DNA from: QHWT01 sp963755695
GTDB lineage: Bacteria > Acidobacteriota > Vicinamibacteria > Vicinamibacterales > 2-12-FULL-66-21
Assembly: GCA_963755695.1 (NCBI GenBank)
Contig: CAVWLB010000001.1
Coordinates: forward strand, 930,001 to 994,000
DNA length: 64,000 nucleotides
Direction: 5' to 3'
Shown: positions 28,193-35,546 of the stretch, piece after piece
How the letters are laid out: each line of letters begins with the position of its first letter
Position numbering within the stretch: position 1 is the first letter of the stretch
The notes under the pieces: generated by a model
Told to the model about the DNA's origin: nothing
What the model saw: only the letters and a program-made list of their open reading frames with translations
The model's database searches: none
Made by a program: the position numbers and the translations under genes

Positions 28193-30928
28193 ATGATCGA
28201 AAAGATTGTCGACGTTGCCGAACAGAAGCGCTTGAACGACTCACGCGAGGCGGACATCCCCTGGAAGAAGTGGGGTCCGTACTTGAGCGAGCGCCAGTGG
28301 GGCACTGTTCGCGAGGACTACAGTCACGACGGCAACGCGTGGGCCTATTTCTCCCATGACCAGGCGCGATCCCGCGCGTATCGCTGGGGCGAAGACGGCC
28401 TCGGCGGCATCTCGGACGACAAGCAGTTGCTCTGCTTCGCGTTGGCGCTCTGGAACGAGCGCGACCCGATCCTGAAGGAGCGCCTCTTCGGCCTGACGAA
28501 CAGCGAAGGCAACCACGGCGAGGACGTCAAGGAGTATTACTTCTACATCGATAGCACCCCGACGCACTCCTACATGAAGTACCTGTACAAGTATCCGCAG
28601 CGGGAGTACCCGTACGCGGATCTTGCCCAGACAAACGCGCGACGGTCGCGCTCGGACTTCGAGTACGAGCTGCTGGACACCGGCGTGTTCGATCAGGACC
28701 GGTACTTCGACGTCTTCGTGGAGTACGCGAAAGCGGACCCGGAAGACGTGCTCGTTCGAATAACCGCCCACAACCGCGGGCCCGAAGCGGCGCGGCTTCG
28801 CCTGCTGCCGACGCTGTGGTTCCGCAACACGTGGTCGTGGGGTGTCGACAATCGCAAGCCCAGCCTGCGTCAGGCGGCCGGCGGCATCATCGAAGCGACT
28901 CACCATGAGCTCGGCACGTACTGGTTGCATTGCGACGGCACGCCGGAGCTGCTCTTCACCGAGAATGAAACCAATAGCGAGCGGTTGTGGAACCAGCCCG
29001 GTGCCTCGCCTTTTGTGAAGGATGCGTTTCACTCATCCGTGGTGGCGGGCCGGCGCGACGCGGTGAATCCCGCCCATCACGGAACCAAGGCCGGCGCCCA
29101 CTATACGCTCGACGTGCCGGCGCGCGGTTCACAGTCGATCCGTCTGCGGCTATCGGCGAGGCGCTCCGCCGATGCATTCAGCGGATTCGACCACATTTTC
29201 GAGTCCCGGGTTGCCGACGCCAACGAGTTTTACGAGCGGATCACCCCGCGCACGCTCAGCGAGGATGAGCGGCGGGTGCATCGCCAGGCGCTCGCCGGCA
29301 TGCTGTGGGGCAAGCAGTTCTACTACTTCGACCTGGAGCGCTGGCTGAGCGAGCACAACAGCCATCCGCTGCTCGAATCGCCGCGGCGGGACGTCAGGAA
29401 CACGGAATGGTTCCACATGCTCAACGCCGACGTGATCTCCATGCCCGATAAATGGGAGTACCCATGGTACGCGGCATGGGACCTGGCGTTTCATACCGTC
29501 GCCCTGGCGCTCGTCGATTTCGATTTCGCAAAGGAGCAGTTGTTGCTGATGCTCCGGAATCTGTACTTCCATCCGAACGGACAGATTCCCGCATACGAAT
29601 GGAACTTCAGCGACGTCAACCCGCCGGTGCACGCGTGGGCCACGCTGTTCTTGTATCGGATGGAGCGGAACCTCGGCCGGGCCGACGTCCGATTCCTCGA
29701 GCGCTCCTTCCAGGGGCTGATGCTGAATTTCAACTGGTGGGTGAACCGCAAGGATCCGGCCGGTCGCAACGTCTTCGCCGGCGGATTCCTCGGCCTCGAT
29801 AACATCGGCGTGTTCGACCGGAGCGCGCAACTGCCCACGGGCGGATCGCTCGAACAGGCCGACGGCACCGCATGGATGGCGTTCTATTGTCAGTGCATGC
29901 TGGAAATATCGTTGATCCTTTCCGAGTACGACCCGATGTACCAGGAGGTCGCGTTCAAGTTCGTCCAGCACTTCATGTGGATTACCTACGCCATGGATCG
30001 CGTGGGGGAGAACCACGACGAGATGTGGGACGAGCAGGACGGGTTCTTCTACGACCTCCTTCGTCGGCCCGACGGCCGCGCGGTGCGGCTGAAAGTGCGG
30101 TCGATGGTCGGATTGTTGCCGCTCTGTGCGTCAACGGTGTTCGAGGGGGATTTCGCCGCCCGGTTCCCGAAACTCGCGGAGATGATCGATCTCTTCCGCG
30201 CGCGTCATCCGGAGCTCGTGTCTCAGGTGGCGCCGACAGACCGGCACTTCGTCGGGTACAACGATCGGCGTTTGCTCGCGGTTCTCAACAAGAAGAAGCT
30301 GGAGCGCGTGCTTGGCTACCTCTTGGACGAAAACGAGTTTCTCGGGCCATGCGGCATCCGTTCTCTGTCGCGCTACCACAAGGATCATCCGTTCACGTTC
30401 CACGTCGAGCATCAGCCATTCGAGGTGCGCTACCTTCCAGCTGAATCGGACTCCGGGATGTTCGGCGGGAACTCCAACTGGAGGGGACCGGTCTGGATGC
30501 CCGTCAACGCGTTGATCGTCCGCGCGCTGTTGAATCTCTACAGCTTTTACGGCGACGAGTTCACGGTGCAGTGTCCCACCGGCTCCGGGCAACACATGAC
30601 GCTGTTCGAGGTCGCCAAGGAGATCGTCCGTCGGCTCTCCCGCACGTTCCTCCGCGACGAGAACGGACGTCGTCCGGTGTACGGTGGCACCGAAAGGTTC
30701 CAGAAGGATCCCCATTGGCGCGACTTGATTCTGTTTTACGAGTACTTCCATGGCGACAATGGTGCCGGCCTTGGTGCGAGCCATCAGACCGGGTGGACCG
30801 GTCTCATCGCGCCGCTGCTCGACATCTTCGCGCGCACCGATGCCGGGGCCTTCCTGGAACTTGAAGCAGAAAGGCTGCGCGCGCGGGTTGTCGCGGAACA
30901 AGTGGGAGGCGAACGCGTCACCCGATGA
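28193..30928 (+). CDS. Large cytoplasmic glucosidase (MGH1/GH63-like)
   Basis: This intact 911-residue protein has no signal peptide and a good ribosome site (ggaggaag). It matches the bacterial and fungal glucosidase family related to mannosyl-oligosaccharide glucosidase: EDGLGGISDDKQLLCFALALWN near the N-terminus, WEYPWYAAWDLAFHTVAL in the middle, then GQIPAYEWNFSDVNPPVHAWA, DEQDGFFYD, and NSNWRGPVWMPVNALIV near the C-terminus. Asp in AAWDLAF and Glu in AYEWNF are candidate catalytic groups of the (alpha/alpha)6 barrel. It probably hydrolyses an alpha-glucoside such as a compatible-solute or storage oligosaccharide. It stands alone, facing away from the kinase operon. Confidence 0.8.
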   Translation: MIEKIVDVAEQKRLNDSREADIPWKKWGPYLSERQWGTVREDYSHDGNAWAYFSHDQARSRAYRWGEDGLGGISDDKQLLCFALALWNERDPILKERLFGLTNSEGNHGEDVKEYYFYIDSTPTHSYMKYLYKYPQREYPYADLAQTNARRSRSDFEYELLDTGVFDQDRYFDVFVEYAKADPEDVLVRITAHNRGPEAARLRLLPTLWFRNTWSWGVDNRKPSLRQAAGGIIEATHHELGTYWLHCDGTPELLFTENETNSERLWNQPGASPFVKDAFHSSVVAGRRDAVNPAHHGTKAGAHYTLDVPARGSQSIRLRLSARRSADAFSGFDHIFESRVADANEFYERITPRTLSEDERRVHRQALAGMLWGKQFYYFDLERWLSEHNSHPLLESPRRDVRNTEWFHMLNADVISMPDKWEYPWYAAWDLAFHTVALALVDFDFAKEQLLLMLRNLYFHPNGQIPAYEWNFSDVNPPVHAWATLFLYRMERNLGRADVRFLERSFQGLMLNFNWWVNRKDPAGRNVFAGGFLGLDNIGVFDRSAQLPTGGSLEQADGTAWMAFYCQCMLEISLILSEYDPMYQEVAFKFVQHFMWITYAMDRVGENHDEMWDEQDGFFYDLLRRPDGRAVRLKVRSMVGLLPLCASTVFEGDFAARFPKLAEMIDLFRARHPELVSQVAPTDRHFVGYNDRRLLAVLNKKKLERVLGYLLDENEFLGPCGIRSLSRYHKDHPFTFHVEHQPFEVRYLPAESDSGMFGGNSNWRGPVWMPVNALIVRALLNLYSFYGDEFTVQCPTGSGQHMTLFEVAKEIVRRLSRTFLRDENGRRPVYGGTERFQKDPHWRDLILFYEYFHGDNGAGLGASHQTGWTGLIAPLLDIFARTDAGAFLELEAERLRARVVAEQVGGERVTR

Positions 30929-31147
30929 GCGATCCCCCACGACCGACGTCTTGCGCGAAGTATCAGATGTTGAGCAATTATGAATTCACGGGCACCAGTT
31001 CAAAAGCCGGTCGCGGCCAAACACGTGCACCGCCGCTGTCGGGTTTTCGATGCTAAGATCCGCGCGCATAGAGACAGGCGGTTGGAGTTCGCCTTTCACA
31101 CCATGCCGGCTGGACGCGAGGAGATCGAGCGGTCTACTCCAAAACAG

Positions 31148-31154
31148 GTTAGGC
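31148..31154 (+). other. attC-type R' core (GTTAGGC), left boundary of cassette array
   Basis: GTTAGGC fits the integron recombination core GTTRRRY and is identical to the R' cores at 31638 and 32162. It lies 48 bp before the first cassette gene, where a cassette boundary is expected. I could not find a clean partner core upstream; GGCCAAAC near 31014 is a weak candidate. It may be the end of a degraded attC or of an attI site. Confidence 0.5.
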
Positions 31155-31201
31155 GGCCAGCGAGCGGCTTGCCGCGTGCCGATTACTAATCGGAGACTGC
31201 C

Positions 31202-31561
31202 ATGCCACACGGCAAAGTCTGTTACCTCGAGATTCCCGCGATAACCGCCGAGGCATCCGCCGACTTCTATCGCGGTATTTTCGGCTGGACGATCAGAAAG
31301 CGCGGCGACGGCGAGCTCGCGTTTGATGACTCTGGTGGTGTCAGCGGGACCTGGGTGAAGGAGAGCGACAGAACTCCGGATGAGCAGACACGCATCTACA
31401 TCATGGTCGACGACATTCCAGACACCCTCAAGAAGATTGAGGCTGCAGGCGGCCGCGTGTTGACGCCACGAACAGACATCGCGCCGGGCTCTGGGGCATT
31501 TGCCGTTTTCGCGGATCCCGCGGGCACCGAATTCGGATTGTACGAGGAGCCAAGGCGCTAG
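31202..31561 (+). CDS. VOC-family (glyoxalase/bleomycin-resistance fold) protein, cassette gene
   Basis: This is a 119-residue single-domain VOC protein: KVCYLEIPAITAEASADFYR at the start, FGW, then IYIMVDDIPDTLKKIEAAGG and the closing FAVFADPAGTEFGLYE. VOC proteins use paired beta-alpha-beta-beta-beta units to bind a metal or small ligand. The Glu near the C-terminus (FGLYE) fits a metal ligand. The gene fills a unit of 490 bp between two GTTAGGC cores, so it reads as an integron gene cassette. The substrate is unknown. Confidence 0.85.
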   Translation: MPHGKVCYLEIPAITAEASADFYRGIFGWTIRKRGDGELAFDDSGGVSGTWVKESDRTPDEQTRIYIMVDDIPDTLKKIEAAGGRVLTPRTDIAPGSGAFAVFADPAGTEFGLYEEPRR

Positions 31562-31574
31562 TGAATGAGCAGCC

Positions 31575-31644
31575 GCCTAACTTCGAATGGAGCCGACGCG
31601 CCGTTGGGAGCGAGACGCCGCGCGCCTCATGACAAACGTTAGGC
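31575..31644 (+). other. attC recombination site 1
   Basis: This 70-bp imperfect palindrome has R'' core GCCTAAC (31575-31581) and R' core GTTAGGC (31638-31644), which are exact complements. The inner arms (gagccgacgcg and cgcgcgcctc) pair imperfectly, as in attC sites that fold as single strands. It lies 13 bp after the stop of the VOC gene, the standard position within a cassette. Confidence 0.8.
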
Positions 31645-31681
31645 GGACGGGCATCGGCTGGCGTGGATGAGGAGATAGCGG

Positions 31682-32071
31682 ATGGATTCTGATGACGGGC
31701 GGATCGTTTCGGGTCTCGTTAGGGAGCTCGAGGGGGCGTGGAACGCAGCGGATGGAACGAGATTCGCGCGGCCCTTTGCCGAAGATGCTGACTTCGTGAA
31801 CATCCGCGGTGAACACTTTCGAACGCGTGAGGTGATCGCTCAGGGACATCAGGCGATCTTCAATACTATTTACAAGGACAGCGTCGTTCGTTACGACGTC
31901 ATAGGCGCGCGGGCCATCGCGCCGGCAGTCCTCCTGGCTCACGTGAAGGCCACGCTCAAAGCCCCGATGGGCCCACTTGCCGGCGAACACAGCTCAATGT
32001 TCTCGATAGTACTGGTGCAGGACCGGGACGACTGGTGTATCACCTCGTTCCACAACACACTGGTCACATAG
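31682..32071 (+). CDS. NTF2-like (SgcJ/EcaC type) protein, cassette gene
   Basis: The 129-residue protein matches small cone-shaped NTF2-like proteins of the SgcJ/EcaC family: RELEGAWNAADGTRFARPFAEDADFVN, REVIAQGHQAIFNTIYKDS, and a C-terminal beta-sheet (MFSIVLVQDRDDWCITSFHNT). A gaggag ribosome site precedes the ATG. These folds bind small hydrophobic molecules or act as simple isomerases. It occupies a 524-bp unit between cores at 31638 and 32162, in the same direction as its neighbours. Confidence 0.85.
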   Translation: MDSDDGRIVSGLVRELEGAWNAADGTRFARPFAEDADFVNIRGEHFRTREVIAQGHQAIFNTIYKDSVVRYDVIGARAIAPAVLLAHVKATLKAPMGPLAGEHSSMFSIVLVQDRDDWCITSFHNTLVT

Positions 32072-32100
32072 GAGCGCTGGTTGGCCATCGACCCTGCGTC

Positions 32101-32168
32101 GCCCAACGAAAATTGGAGCCGGCGGCGCAGGACGTGATCGCGCCGCGGCTCAGTTGCAGACGTTAGGC
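32101..32168 (+). other. attC recombination site 2
   Basis: This is the clearest attC of the array: R'' GCCCAAC (32101-32107), R' GTTAGGC (32162-32168), and inner arms gagccggcggcgc and gcgccgcggctc that pair fully except for one extra G. That unpaired base is the extrahelical base that sets strand choice in attC sites. It is 68 bp long and lies 30 bp after the NTF2-like stop codon. Confidence 0.85.
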
Positions 32169-32233
32169 AGAACTTTGATGCGTGAATTCTCATTTCTCCA
32201 AAACGCCTCAGCCGAATGACACGGGGGTGAGCG

Positions 32234-32363
32234 ATGACGAGCGATATCCGAACGCGGATCGAATCGCTGAACGCTCAGATCGGAAATGCGTTCAAGCGCG
32301 GTGACGCGGCGGCGCTGGCCAACTCCATACGCTAGGGGCCCAGCTCCTTCCAGCAAACAGCGA
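32234..32363 (+). pseudogene. Truncated, frameshifted NTF2-like (SgcJ-type) gene remnant
   Basis: The frame from the ATG at 32234 encodes only 33 residues (RTRIESLNAQIGNAFKRGD is the family N-terminus) and stops at 32335. One frame away the family sequence continues as TLGAQLLPANSE up to about 32363. Homology then ends at the core of the next attC-like site. It is therefore a 3'-truncated gene with a shift near 32315, occupying a cassette of only 202 bp. The full family is about 130 residues. Confidence 0.65.
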
Positions 32364-32370
32364 GTTAGCC
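32317..32370 (+). other. Possible attC site 3 (weak)
   Basis: GGCCAACTC (32317) and GAGTTAGCC (ending 32370) pair over nine bases with one mismatch, giving a 54-bp attC-like unit whose R' core is GTTAGCC, the same as in site 4. The inner arms are poor, and the site overlaps the NTF2-like remnant. It is placed where a cassette boundary is expected, 23 bp before the next gene. Confidence 0.45.
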
Positions 32371-32392
32371 GACCGAGAAGAAACACACAACA

Positions 32393-32782
32393 ATGACGAA
32401 CCAAACCAAGCCGCGTGTTACTTCGCTCGCTCCGCAGTTCCTCGTCGACGACCTTGAGCGATCCATCGCGTACTACGAGAGGCTGGGTTTCAGTTTCGGC
32501 GAGCCGTGGGGCGGGTTCTACGCTATCGGCTGTCAGGATGGATTGGAATTGCACCTGAAGGAAGCGGCGAAGAATCCGGCCGAGCGCCAGCATCGTCGGG
32601 AAAACGAGCACCTCGATGCCTCGGCGGGTGTCGAGGGCATCGAGGCATTCTACGAACAGTGTGTCGCTAACGGCGCGAAGATCCTCAAGCCGCTTGGGGC
32701 GACGCCTTGGGGCACGAAGGACTTTTATATTGAAGACCCCGACGGCTATATCGTCTGTTTCGGCGGCACCGCAGCGGGCTAA
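32393..32782 (+). CDS. VOC-family protein, cassette gene
   Basis: This 129-residue VOC-fold protein has SLAPQFLVDDLERSIAYYERLGF at the N-terminus, a central EAAKNPAERQHRRENEHLD, and the closing FYIEDPDGYIVCFGG. The terminal layout is that of bleomycin-resistance/glyoxalase-like binding proteins. Its stop codon lies inside the R'' core of the following attC-like site. The cassette is 489 bp, nearly the same length as that of the first VOC gene, but the two proteins are only distantly alike. Confidence 0.85.
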   Translation: MTNQTKPRVTSLAPQFLVDDLERSIAYYERLGFSFGEPWGGFYAIGCQDGLELHLKEAAKNPAERQHRRENEHLDASAGVEGIEAFYEQCVANGAKILKPLGATPWGTKDFYIEDPDGYIVCFGGTAAG

Positions 32783-32859
32783 CACCGAAATGGCGCCGCG
32801 CTCCTCATGGTCCCAGCGATCAATGTCGCCGAGGGCGCAGCCTAGCGCCGGCGTTAGCC
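32777..32859 (+). other. attC recombination site 4
   Basis: GGCTAAC (32777-32783) and GTTAGCC (32853-32859) are perfect complements bounding 83 bp. Inner blocks (ggcgccgcgc; gcgcagcctagcgccggc) allow a folded arm. The core differs from the GTTRRRY consensus at one position but matches site 3. It ends the array; the next gene is on the opposite strand. Confidence 0.65.
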
Positions 32860-32916
32860 GGGCGATCAACGTGCGCGAGGGAGTCCGATCACGGATCCTA
32901 CAATCGTCGCTCTCGG

Positions 32917-34356
32917 CTACTGCGCGGCGACAAGGGCGTTGAGTTTATCGCGGGTAACGTAGGTATTCCGCGGGAAGTACTTCCTCAACCAGCCGTTCGC
33001 ACCTGCGATGGTGTTACCCATCATCGTGATCGTGTCAATGACACCCGTGTTGAGCGTTGAAGTGCTCGCTGGGCCGATGACCAGTCCGTAGGTGCCAGCG
33101 ACCAGCCGACTGTTCGTGATTGTGAGCGCCGCCATGCTCGGGGTGGGCGCGTAAGTGCCATCGGCTGTGATGTGTTTTCCGCTCTTGTCCACCAGCACAA
33201 TGCAGCCACCGGTGGTAATCGCCGTTACGTCATCGAACGTGACATCGTGCGGTCCGAGCGTGATCAGCGCCAGGATTCCACGCCCGCCATACGCGCGATG
33301 GTCAGCATTCAGCCGCAGCCGGCGGACGACGATTCCAGAGGTCGGTGCCGGAGTCGCCAGCTTCTCATCAAAGCCCGTAATATTGAATCCGCCGCCGACG
33401 TGGTCGCAGGTGTTGTCCTCGATCAGAACATCATGAATCTCACCCTTCGCGCGGGGTGTAATGACCATGCAGTAGCCGTCCTGCGCGGCCTTCCAGCTTC
33501 CGTCCAGCACGTTATGGGTGATGGCGACGTTGATGCCGCTCTTGAGCTCAATCAGGTTTTTGACACCCCGGTTGGTCCGATCGGTCTGCCAGGACAAGGG
33601 GCGCCAAATCTTGTTATTGGTAATGCGGATGTCCGTGGGGACCAGCCCCGGAATGGCAGTGGCGGCCCCGCCGACCAGGATGTTCTCTGAGCCAGCCGAG
33701 AGGTCATTCCCTTCAATCACACACGGATTGCACGGCGCGTTCAAGATCAGGATGGCCTGCGAGTCGCGGGCGGCCGGGTCATACACGTCATTGATGACCG
33801 AGTCTTTGATCGTGACCTGGCTGCCGTTGACTTCGATCGCGCGCTTGCCGCGATATGAAGGGATCTTCGCGCCAATGAACGTGATGCGGGCGGGCGCCCG
33901 GTCGGCGGTTGCCTGTCTGCTGTCAGCACGGCCGATGCGGACGACTTGCTGGTTGAAATACATGGTATCCGCGCCGGCAAACGTGAAGCCAGAGACATAC
34001 ACGTCGGTCGTCCCCGGTTCTATCGACAGGACCGGGCCGTTGGGCACCATCTTGAACTGCGCGCCCTCCGCATACAGCGTGGTCTTCGACTTGAGAACGA
34101 ACGAGCCGGTATACGTTGCGCCGGGCGTCAGACGAATCACGCCGCCCTTGTTCAGCGCTGCCTGCAGGTTGGCATCGGGCGGGACGCGGGTCTCTTGCAG
34201 TGGCGGCGTGACTTCGACGGGCAGCGCGTCAGGAGCTTTCGGCAGGGCGGATAGATCAGCGGCGACAGCGTCCGCGTGCCGGGGTCCAGCCTGAGAGTAC
34301 AGCGAGCCCGTTGTGACGAGCATCAAGGCCAAAACGAACATGGACGCGACTTTCAT
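32917..34356 (-). CDS. Secreted right-handed parallel beta-helix protein
   Basis: The 479-residue protein has a signal peptide (MFVLALMLVTTGSLYSQ). The mature part is built of short beta-strand repeats rich in Asn, Asp and Gly (ITFIGAKIPSYRGKRAIEV, CVIEGNDLSAGSENILVGG, VLIEDNTCDHVGGG), the pattern of pectate-lyase-like right-handed beta-helices. A LQAALNKGGVIRLTPGATYTG opening is typical of the family. It probably binds or cleaves an extracellular polysaccharide, but no catalytic triad can be assigned. It is transcribed toward the cassette array and ends 58 bp from attC site 4. Confidence 0.75.
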   Translation of the reverse strand: MKVASMFVLALMLVTTGSLYSQAGPRHADAVAADLSALPKAPDALPVEVTPPLQETRVPPDANLQAALNKGGVIRLTPGATYTGSFVLKSKTTLYAEGAQFKMVPNGPVLSIEPGTTDVYVSGFTFAGADTMYFNQQVVRIGRADSRQATADRAPARITFIGAKIPSYRGKRAIEVNGSQVTIKDSVINDVYDPAARDSQAILILNAPCNPCVIEGNDLSAGSENILVGGAATAIPGLVPTDIRITNNKIWRPLSWQTDRTNRGVKNLIELKSGINVAITHNVLDGSWKAAQDGYCMVITPRAKGEIHDVLIEDNTCDHVGGGFNITGFDEKLATPAPTSGIVVRRLRLNADHRAYGGRGILALITLGPHDVTFDDVTAITTGGCIVLVDKSGKHITADGTYAPTPSMAALTITNSRLVAGTYGLVIGPASTSTLNTGVIDTITMMGNTIAGANGWLRKYFPRNTYVTRDKLNALVAAQ

Positions 34357-34571
34357 CCCTGACGCTCCCGCGTTTCATCGAGCCTTTTCTGATCACGATC
34401 GAGCACAGCAATGTTCGCCGCGCCGGACCGTTCGCAGATATTCCCCAGCCGAGCTTTGAGGCCGGCAATACCCGCTTCATGATCAACTATACGGCTAGAA
34501 ATACTGACGCCGGCAAGCCCCTGCTGGGCGGCAGGGAAATTGGCTCTGAGAAAAGGTGTGGTGCAGAACGT

Positions 34572-35507
34572 TCACGACGAGAGCGGCTTCACCCCCGCCT
34601 GCTTCAGATAGTCGGTCATGACGCGGGCATAATGCGGGAACGCGACCTCAGGCTCCTCGATCTCGGGGTGCCACTTCTTTTCCCACTCGTAGCAGTAGAA
34701 CCCCTTGTAGCCGGCACGCGCGAGAACCTCGACTTGTGTCTTGACCGGTACCTCACCGGTGCCGGTCAGAACATATCGACGGTCTGAGCCTGCGGGCTTC
34801 GAGTCTTTGAGGTGCGTGTGGCGGACCCATCGCCCGAGCGCCTCCCAGGTGTCTGCAGGCTGCTCGCCTCCCTCGACGAACGTGTGGTGCGCGTCCCACA
34901 ACAGCGCGAATGCGTCCGATCCGACATGCTCGCGGATCCACAGGATATCGTTCGAGTGCGTGAAGTCGCCGTGAGACTCCATCAGTACTGTCACGCCAGC
35001 CTGGGCGGCATGCGAGCAGAGTTGCTGAAAACCTTCGACCACTCGGGCGAGCACGGCCTCGCGCGGCTCGCCGGGCGGCATGCGATCGCCAAACACGCGA
35101 ACGTACTTCACGCCCATCGCGTGCGCGAGGTCGATGAACCGTCGTCCCTCGTCGAGTGCCTTCGCGCGGGCATCGCCGGTTTCGTGCATCGTCGCGGATG
35201 AACCGAGATCCGAAACGACGATGCCCAGGCCGTCGAGAGTCTTCTTCGTTGCAGCAAGCTGTGATCCCGAGAGTTCGGGCACCTTGGTGAGGTCCATTTC
35301 TCCCGCCACGCCCCGTAATTCGATTGCCGCGTAGCCGAGCCGATCCGCCTGATCGAGAATCGTCTTCCAGGGCCATGACGGACAGCCGAGCGTTGAGAAT
35401 GCAATTGGATAACGCGTGGACTTCCGTGCGCGGAGGATAGTGGGTGCCGCGAGGATGCCCGCGGTGAGCGTTGTCAGGAACGTTCGGCGATCGGTGAGCG
35501 ACTGCAT
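34572..35507 (-). CDS. Sugar phosphate isomerase/epimerase-like TIM-barrel protein (Tat signal)
   Basis: This 311-residue xylose-isomerase-like TIM barrel begins with a twin-arginine signal (DRRTFLTTLTAGILAAP), so it is exported folded. Barrel motifs include YAAIELRG, KYVRVFGDR, VTVLMESHGDFTHS, LLWDAHHTFVEGG and VRHTHLKDSK; the Glu, Asp, His and final Glu (CYEWEKKWHPEIEEPE) fit the divalent-metal site of the family. Periplasmic members are common beside dehydrogenases in Acidobacteria and Planctomycetes. It is divergent from the PQQ-dehydrogenase gene and starts 39 bp from it, suggesting shared regulation. The substrate is unknown. Confidence 0.82.
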   Translation of the reverse strand: MQSLTDRRTFLTTLTAGILAAPTILRARKSTRYPIAFSTLGCPSWPWKTILDQADRLGYAAIELRGVAGEMDLTKVPELSGSQLAATKKTLDGLGIVVSDLGSSATMHETGDARAKALDEGRRFIDLAHAMGVKYVRVFGDRMPPGEPREAVLARVVEGFQQLCSHAAQAGVTVLMESHGDFTHSNDILWIREHVGSDAFALLWDAHHTFVEGGEQPADTWEALGRWVRHTHLKDSKPAGSDRRYVLTGTGEVPVKTQVEVLARAGYKGFYCYEWEKKWHPEIEEPEVAFPHYARVMTDYLKQAGVKPLSS

Positions 35508-35546
35508 GTGCGCCTGATTATAGACTCACTGGCTGGAGGAATCCCC

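Noticed and set aside
31148..32859. Complete integron
   Set aside because: No integron integrase or attI site could be found within 64 kb, so only a cassette array without integrase is supported.
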